A stretch of 9,033 bases of DNA, from positions 1 through 9,033 of the forward strand of contig WREE01000083.1 in the NCBI GenBank assembly GCA_009779515.1, read 5' to 3'. This stretch comes from Symbiobacteriaceae bacterium (GTDB lineage: Bacteria > Bacillota > JAAYKD01 > WRDA01). Below the pieces are notes generated by a model. The model saw only the letters and a list, made by a program, of their open reading frames with translations. It ran no database searches and was not told the DNA's origin. Shown here piece by piece: positions 5,823 to 9,033 of this stretch. The position numbers were made by a program, and so were the translations under genes. Numbering within the stretch: position 1 is the stretch's first letter; every line of letters begins with the position of its first letter.

Positions 5823-6810
5823 ATAGTTCACGCACCCTTTCCCGGAGTAACCTATCGGGGATCCGGTTGGTTTTGCCCGTCATGATGAGACGCACTACCT
5901 TGGTTTCCTGCTCCCGATAATGTAGGTAGCGTAGCACCGGACCTATGGAGAGAGGTCCCTGGTCTCCTTCCCCGGCAAGCCTGAACAAGGCGTTGTCGCG
6001 CTCCTTCTCTAAGTCAGCAATTGAACCTCTCTGCTGATATGCCAGCCACCCTTTAGCCAGTGCGGCAGCAAAAGGACTGTGTCCCCAAGCGTCTCGCTCC
6101 AGCTCCCCTTCCCACAGAGGTGCTAAGGTAGCGAGAGTTAAGGAGCCCCCAGGCAGAAAGATGCTGGGGAGAAGCGACGAGGGTTTACCTAAGAGTTTAA
6201 GGCGCAAAATCTGCAGCAGGTTGTTAAAATCTGCTGAGAGAGCAAAATATTGCGAAACAAAGGGAAAGCGTATCTTTTTATCTTGGATATGCTTCCAAAC
6301 AGACTTGTAGTAAGCTACATCCATCTGGACATCAAAGAGTCCGGGGTCTAACCTTTCGGCTACAGAGCTATCGGTCTCTTGCAGAACCTCCTGCCAAGCC
6401 TGAGGTAATAGAGAGTAATCCTTCTCCTCCATGGCAACTCGTAAATCTGCCAGGGGAATAGTCCCCAACAAGGAAAAGAGTTCACCCTCCAGCCGCTCTC
6501 CGCTGTAGCGACCCTTATAAAGCAACTTACAGTTATGCAAGTCGTAGTGTAAATAGAAGAGTTCGGTTAATTCCAGCTGAGAGGAGATCTCCTGCATCAA
6601 CTCCAGGGTGCGTTTCTGCTCAGTGGCAATTAAAGCTTCGAACTCGTCGGGGGGTTCACTCCCCTGTCCGTAACCGGCTTCAATTAAAATATTTAAGACC
6701 TCTGCTGCGCTAGGAGCATCCAACATCCGCGCAATTCTGTCATTGCGCAGCAGTTTGCCCTCCAGGGCACGTATATAACCTACAGCATAGGCATTGCGAT
6801 AGTCCGACAT
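5815..6810 (-). CDS. atpC: V/A-type ATPase subunit C (shaft-to-ring socket)
   Basis: This 331-residue, mostly helical protein belongs to the AC39/subunit d family. It sits on the cytoplasmic face of the K ring and receives the D-F shaft. The N-terminus SDYRNAYAVGYIRALEGKLL and the C-terminus, with EQETKVVRLIMTGKTNRIP then LRERVRELY, are family hallmarks. The middle (LFYLHYDLHNCKLLYKGRYS) matches the repeated helical unit of the funnel. Length agrees with the usual 320-350. The ATG at 6808-6810 has GGGAGG about seven to ten bases upstream. The gene stands 41 bases after the subunit E stop, a gap containing a small hairpin, and overlaps the start of the subunit F gene. Counterpart of ntpC. One copy per complex is expected, against two or three of E. 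Confidence 0.95.
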   Translation of the reverse strand: MSDYRNAYAVGYIRALEGKLLRNDRIARMLDAPSAAEVLNILIEAGYGQGSEPPDEFEALIATEQKRTLELMQEISSQLELTELFYLHYDLHNCKLLYKGRYSGERLEGELFSLLGTIPLADLRVAMEEKDYSLLPQAWQEVLQETDSSVAERLDPGLFDVQMDVAYYKSVWKHIQDKKIRFPFVSQYFALSADFNNLLQILRLKLLGKPSSLLPSIFLPGGSLTLATLAPLWEGELERDAWGHSPFAAALAKGWLAYQQRGSIADLEKERDNALFRLAGEGDQGPLSIGPVLRYLHYREQETKVVRLIMTGKTNRIPDRLLRERVRELYA

Positions 6811-6834
6811 ACACTCCCTCCCTTTACTACACAG

Positions 6835-6850
6835 CCACAGTGTACTGTGG
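6835..6850. promoter_or_regulatory. Small intercistronic hairpin between subunit E and C genes
   Basis: CCACAG (6835-6840) pairs with CTGTGG (6845-6850) around TGTA. It begins one base after the subunit E stop codon and lies about 14 bases before the ribosome site of the C gene. No U-run follows. It could mark an RNA-processing boundary or shield the upstream message, but the function is a guess. Confidence 0.4.
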
Positions 6851-6851
6851 T

Positions 6852-7445
6852 TTAAAACAGAAGGGCAGCAACTTCAGTTTCACTCTGATCGCGTAAAGTA
6901 CGAAGCAGAACTTCGAAAGAAGCATTCTTTTCCGTTTTTTCCCCCACCAGGACTACGCCACCTTCAAAATCCCCGGGAAAGTCGTCCCAGGTGAGAGAAG
7001 CGGTTTGACCCCTGGCTTTGAGTGCCTGGTTTAAGCGCGAGACCACTTTTTTGCCGCGTTCCAAGTCGGCAGCAGTAAAGCGAACCTTTTCCCGCCCTGT
7101 CTCCACATGATCCAGCACCAGTTTTTGGATAAGGTCACTCCACTCCTTATCGGGCAGCTTATGGAGCTGCTGCAAAGCCGAAGCGTAAACCTGGCTTAAT
7201 AGTCGCTGTTTGCTGGCTAAAGTCTCCCGGCGTACTGTTAACTCAGCAGCTATCTGGATACGACGCCTCGCATCGACAGCCTGAAGCGCTGCATCCTTTT
7301 GGGCAGCTTCAGCATCGAGAAGCGCTTTATCTTCGGCTTCCCTTAACAGCCTGGCAGCTGTCTCTTCGGCAGCTTGCCTAATCGCCTCTGCCTCGTTTTT
7401 GGCGTCTGTGATAATCTGCTGAGATAGTCTGTCCGTTAGTGCCAT
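6852..7445 (-). CDS. atpE: V/A-type ATPase subunit E (peripheral stalk)
   Basis: The 197-residue product is the stator-stalk subunit that pairs with subunit G/H and anchors the head against rotation. The first 100 or so residues are an alanine- and charge-rich helix (MALTDRLSQQIITDAKNEAE onward) expected to form the right-handed coiled coil with G/H. The C-terminal globular domain carries the family sequence GGVVLVGEKTEKNASFEVLL and ends SETEVAALLF. The ATG at 7443-7445 lies four bases after the subunit K stop; only a weak AGGT is upstream, so coupling to K translation is likely. Despite the symbol it is unrelated to F-type AtpE, the c subunit. Counterpart of ntpE. Its G/H partner gene is not in the window. 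Confidence 0.95.
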   Translation of the reverse strand: MALTDRLSQQIITDAKNEAEAIRQAAEETAARLLREAEDKALLDAEAAQKDAALQAVDARRRIQIAAELTVRRETLASKQRLLSQVYASALQQLHKLPDKEWSDLIQKLVLDHVETGREKVRFTAADLERGKKVVSRLNQALKARGQTASLTWDDFPGDFEGGVVLVGEKTEKNASFEVLLRTLRDQSETEVAALLF

Positions 7446-7449
7446 GGGA

Positions 7450-7938
7450 CTAACCTATAGGCACGAACATGACCACCAGGAAGGAGATTAGCAGCGCTAA
7501 CACAGCATAAGTCTCCACCATAACAGCCATGGTAATAGCTTTACCGGATGCCTCCGCGCGCTTAGCCACCAAACCGATACCGGTAGCTGCCACTTGACCC
7601 TGATAAACAGCCGAAGCATACCCGACTATACCCATGGGGATGGCGCCCAGCAAAAGAATGAAACCTTGAGCTATCGTCACCGCTTCGGGAACACCCAAGC
7701 CGCCAACGCGTAAGAGAATAAGGAAGCCAATAAGCAACCCGTAAATACCTTGGGTTCCAGGTAGCGCCACCAAGACAATAAGGCTGCCAAAGAGATCCGG
7801 ATTTTCCGACATAACACCGTTAGCTGCATTACCGGCAATACCTACTCCTCTGGCGGAACCAATGCCTGCGGCGAGGGAAGAAAAAGCAACACCTGCGTAA
7901 GCCAGGATAAGACCCCAAGGAACAGAAGCCCAGTTCAT
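7450..7938 (-). CDS. atpK: V/A-type ATPase subunit K (membrane rotor-ring proteolipid), four-helix type with Na+-binding residues
   Basis: The 162-residue product is a duplicated proteolipid with four membrane helices, at roughly residues 8-28, 50-77, 85-116 and 134-158, joined as two hairpins. Several copies form the ion-carrying ring. The second half carries the essential carboxylate Glu142 in MVETYAVL. The first half has LPGTQGIYG instead, so there is one carboxylate per four helices, as in E. hirae NtpK and eukaryotic c subunits. Leu59, Thr62, Gln63, Gln113 and Glu142 align with the five Na+ ligands of E. hirae NtpK (Leu61, Thr64, Gln65, Gln110, Glu139), and Tyr66 with Tyr68. Na+ coupling is therefore predicted. 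The ATG at 7936-7938 has AAGGGGG eight bases upstream; an in-frame ATG at 7983 would add 15 polar residues without a ribosome site. The gene follows a 51-nt gap. Confidence 0.96.
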   Translation of the reverse strand: MNWASVPWGLILAYAGVAFSSLAAGIGSARGVGIAGNAANGVMSENPDLFGSLIVLVALPGTQGIYGLLIGFLILLRVGGLGVPEAVTIAQGFILLLGAIPMGIVGYASAVYQGQVAATGIGLVAKRAEASGKAITMAVMVETYAVLALLISFLVVMFVPIG

Positions 7939-7989
7939 TAAGATATCCCCCTTATAATTGTGATATAGAGTTTTACGTTTCACTGGCTT
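7939..7989 (-). promoter_or_regulatory. AU-rich leader with a strong ribosome site before the ring-subunit gene
   Basis: This is the longest gap in the operon within the window. It is A/T-rich and contains AAGGGGG (7947-7953) eight bases before the ATG at 7936-7938. A weak AU stem (ATATC at 7962-7966 with GATAT at 7943-7947, transcript sense) would place most of the ribosome site in its loop. This fits the need for more K copies than of any other subunit. I see no convincing internal promoter. Confidence 0.5.
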
Positions 7990-9033
7990 CTACTTAAGGC
8001 TAAGGCGTCCATACTTTAGCTTGTAGGCAAAGGGCTTAAAAGCACGCCCGCCCCCTTCGTAGAACTTGCCGAAGAACTCAATAAACTGTAAACGACCTGT
8101 ATGAACATAAGAGCTGAGAGTACTGAGAACCAGATTAACCGCATGTAGGGTAACCAACAAGATGACCCCTACAGGAATACCCACCGCAGGTATTTCCAAA
8201 ATTAATCCTCCGATGATATTGAAGACCATAGCGATAACTCCGCCGGTTAACCCCAGAGCAAAGAGACGGGAGTAGCTGAGGATATCCGCCAGGTAGCCGG
8301 TAATGCCGTACAGAGAGCCTAATCCTCCCATGAGCTTGCCGATAATGCCGTTATTGGAGCGACCATGGGTTAAAATGATACCGGCTATCCCAAAACCAAA
8401 GACCACGGGAGCCAGGAAAGCCAGCCCCGGAACAGCAAACAGCACCGCTCCCACCAGGACGAAAATCCACATACCTACATCGAAAAAAGCATCCAAAGCT
8501 TGCCCCTGCTTAACCATGCCCATAATTTTCATAGTCAGAGCAGTCAAGATATGCATAAAGCCTAAGCCGTAGCAGAGTATGAGGGCGTTGATCGGGTTAT
8601 CCATAGGGGAAAACATCAGGGGAGGGAATAAGGCTTCACCAAAATACCCCCCAAAAAGAACACCCCAAATGGTAGTTGATATAGAGCATAGAGCCAACAT
8701 CCAGATCAGGGATTTACGCCCTTCCGGCGGGGAATAGATACGCAGGAGACCAAAGGTGAGCACTCCCAGGACTAAGCCGTAACCGGCGTCTGCCAGCATC
8801 ATGCCAAAAAGGATCCAATAAGAGATGCCCATGACCAAGTTGGGATCGGCTTCCCGATATTTGGGTAGGGAAAAGAGGGAGATTACCCCCTCGAAAGGTT
8901 CGATGAGAGGATGGTTTTGCAGCAAGATAGGGGGCTCTTCCTCATCTTCGGGAACCCGAATCTCGACCCAGGCAGAGGGGCTTAGCTGGAGTATCCCCTG
9001 GCGAACCAGCTCCTCCTGAGGTGCTGTAACCCA
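7990..9033 (-). CDS. atpI: V/A-type ATPase subunit I (membrane stator, a-subunit), 5' end beyond window
   Basis: The 347 visible residues are the C-terminal half of the roughly 600-660-residue stator that forms ion half-channels beside the K ring. The frame is open to position 9033. The visible part begins with the end of the soluble arm, then LLQNHPLIEPFEGVISLFSL and PKYREADPNL, the family link to the membrane domain. About eight membrane helices follow, starting at ISYWILFGMMLADAGYGLVL. The essential stator arginine is expected to be Arg256 (visible numbering) in ILSYSRLFALGL, which faces the K-ring glutamate. A second conserved Arg314 lies in YVHTGRLQFIEFF. The C-terminus FYEGGGRAFKPF is typical. 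A TTG at 8923-8925 is an internal leucine, not a start. The stop is 51 bases before the K gene. Counterpart of ntpI. Confidence 0.96.
   Translation of the reverse strand, partial: WVTAPQEELVRQGILQLSPSAWVEIRVPEDEEEPPILLQNHPLIEPFEGVISLFSLPKYREADPNLVMGISYWILFGMMLADAGYGLVLGVLTFGLLRIYSPPEGRKSLIWMLALCSISTTIWGVLFGGYFGEALFPPLMFSPMDNPINALILCYGLGFMHILTALTMKIMGMVKQGQALDAFFDVGMWIFVLVGAVLFAVPGLAFLAPVVFGFGIAGIILTHGRSNNGIIGKLMGGLGSLYGITGYLADILSYSRLFALGLTGGVIAMVFNIIGGLILEIPAVGIPVGVILLVTLHAVNLVLSTLSSYVHTGRLQFIEFFGKFYEGGGRAFKPFAYKLKYGRLSLK

Noticed and set aside
8923..8925. TTG as the start of a short, separate subunit I-like protein.
   Set aside because: The reading frame is open upstream to the window edge, and those 36 codons (ending EEEPPI) match the usual subunit I sequence before the membrane domain, so the TTG is an internal leucine.

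Overview
The window carries ten genes, all on the minus strand, so transcription runs from high to low coordinates. GC content looks near 50 % by eye. The gene set suggests an anaerobic member of the Bacillota, most likely a clostridium-like lineage: a bacterial V/A-type ATPase operon in the Enterococcus hirae ntp order, strong purine-rich Shine-Dalgarno sites, and an amino-acid ABC transporter of the Gram-positive cystine-type subgroup. Genus cannot be told from the sequence.

Positions 1688-9033 hold a V/A-type ATPase operon read in the order I (open at the right edge), K, E, C, F, A, B, D. Genes overlap or lie a few bases apart, except for a 51-nt gap before K and a 41-nt gap before C. A and B form the catalytic head, D and F the central rotor shaft, C couples the shaft to the ring of K subunits, E is half of the peripheral stalk, and I is the membrane stator. 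The peripheral-stalk partner of E (subunit G/H, called NtpF in Enterococcus) is not seen and would be expected upstream of I, outside the window. K is a four-helix proteolipid with one ion-binding carboxylate, and it keeps every residue known to bind Na+ in the E. hirae ring. The machine is therefore predicted to be Na+-coupled and probably ATP-hydrolysing.

Positions 1340-1687 are non-coding and unusually rich in structure, with at least six hairpins. The interval 1431-1673 reads as a MITE-like element: its two ends are inverted copies of each other over about 43 bp, each end contains a near-perfect hairpin, and one stem pair differs between the copies by a compensated change (T-A against C-G). 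Three hairpins abut without gaps just after the subunit D gene and may serve as its transcription end, though a U-run is lacking.

Positions 1-1339 hold a polar amino-acid ABC importer: a complete permease, overlapping by one base with an ATP-binding protein cut by the left edge. Both resemble the L-cystine (Tcy) subgroup. No substrate-binding protein is present in the window.
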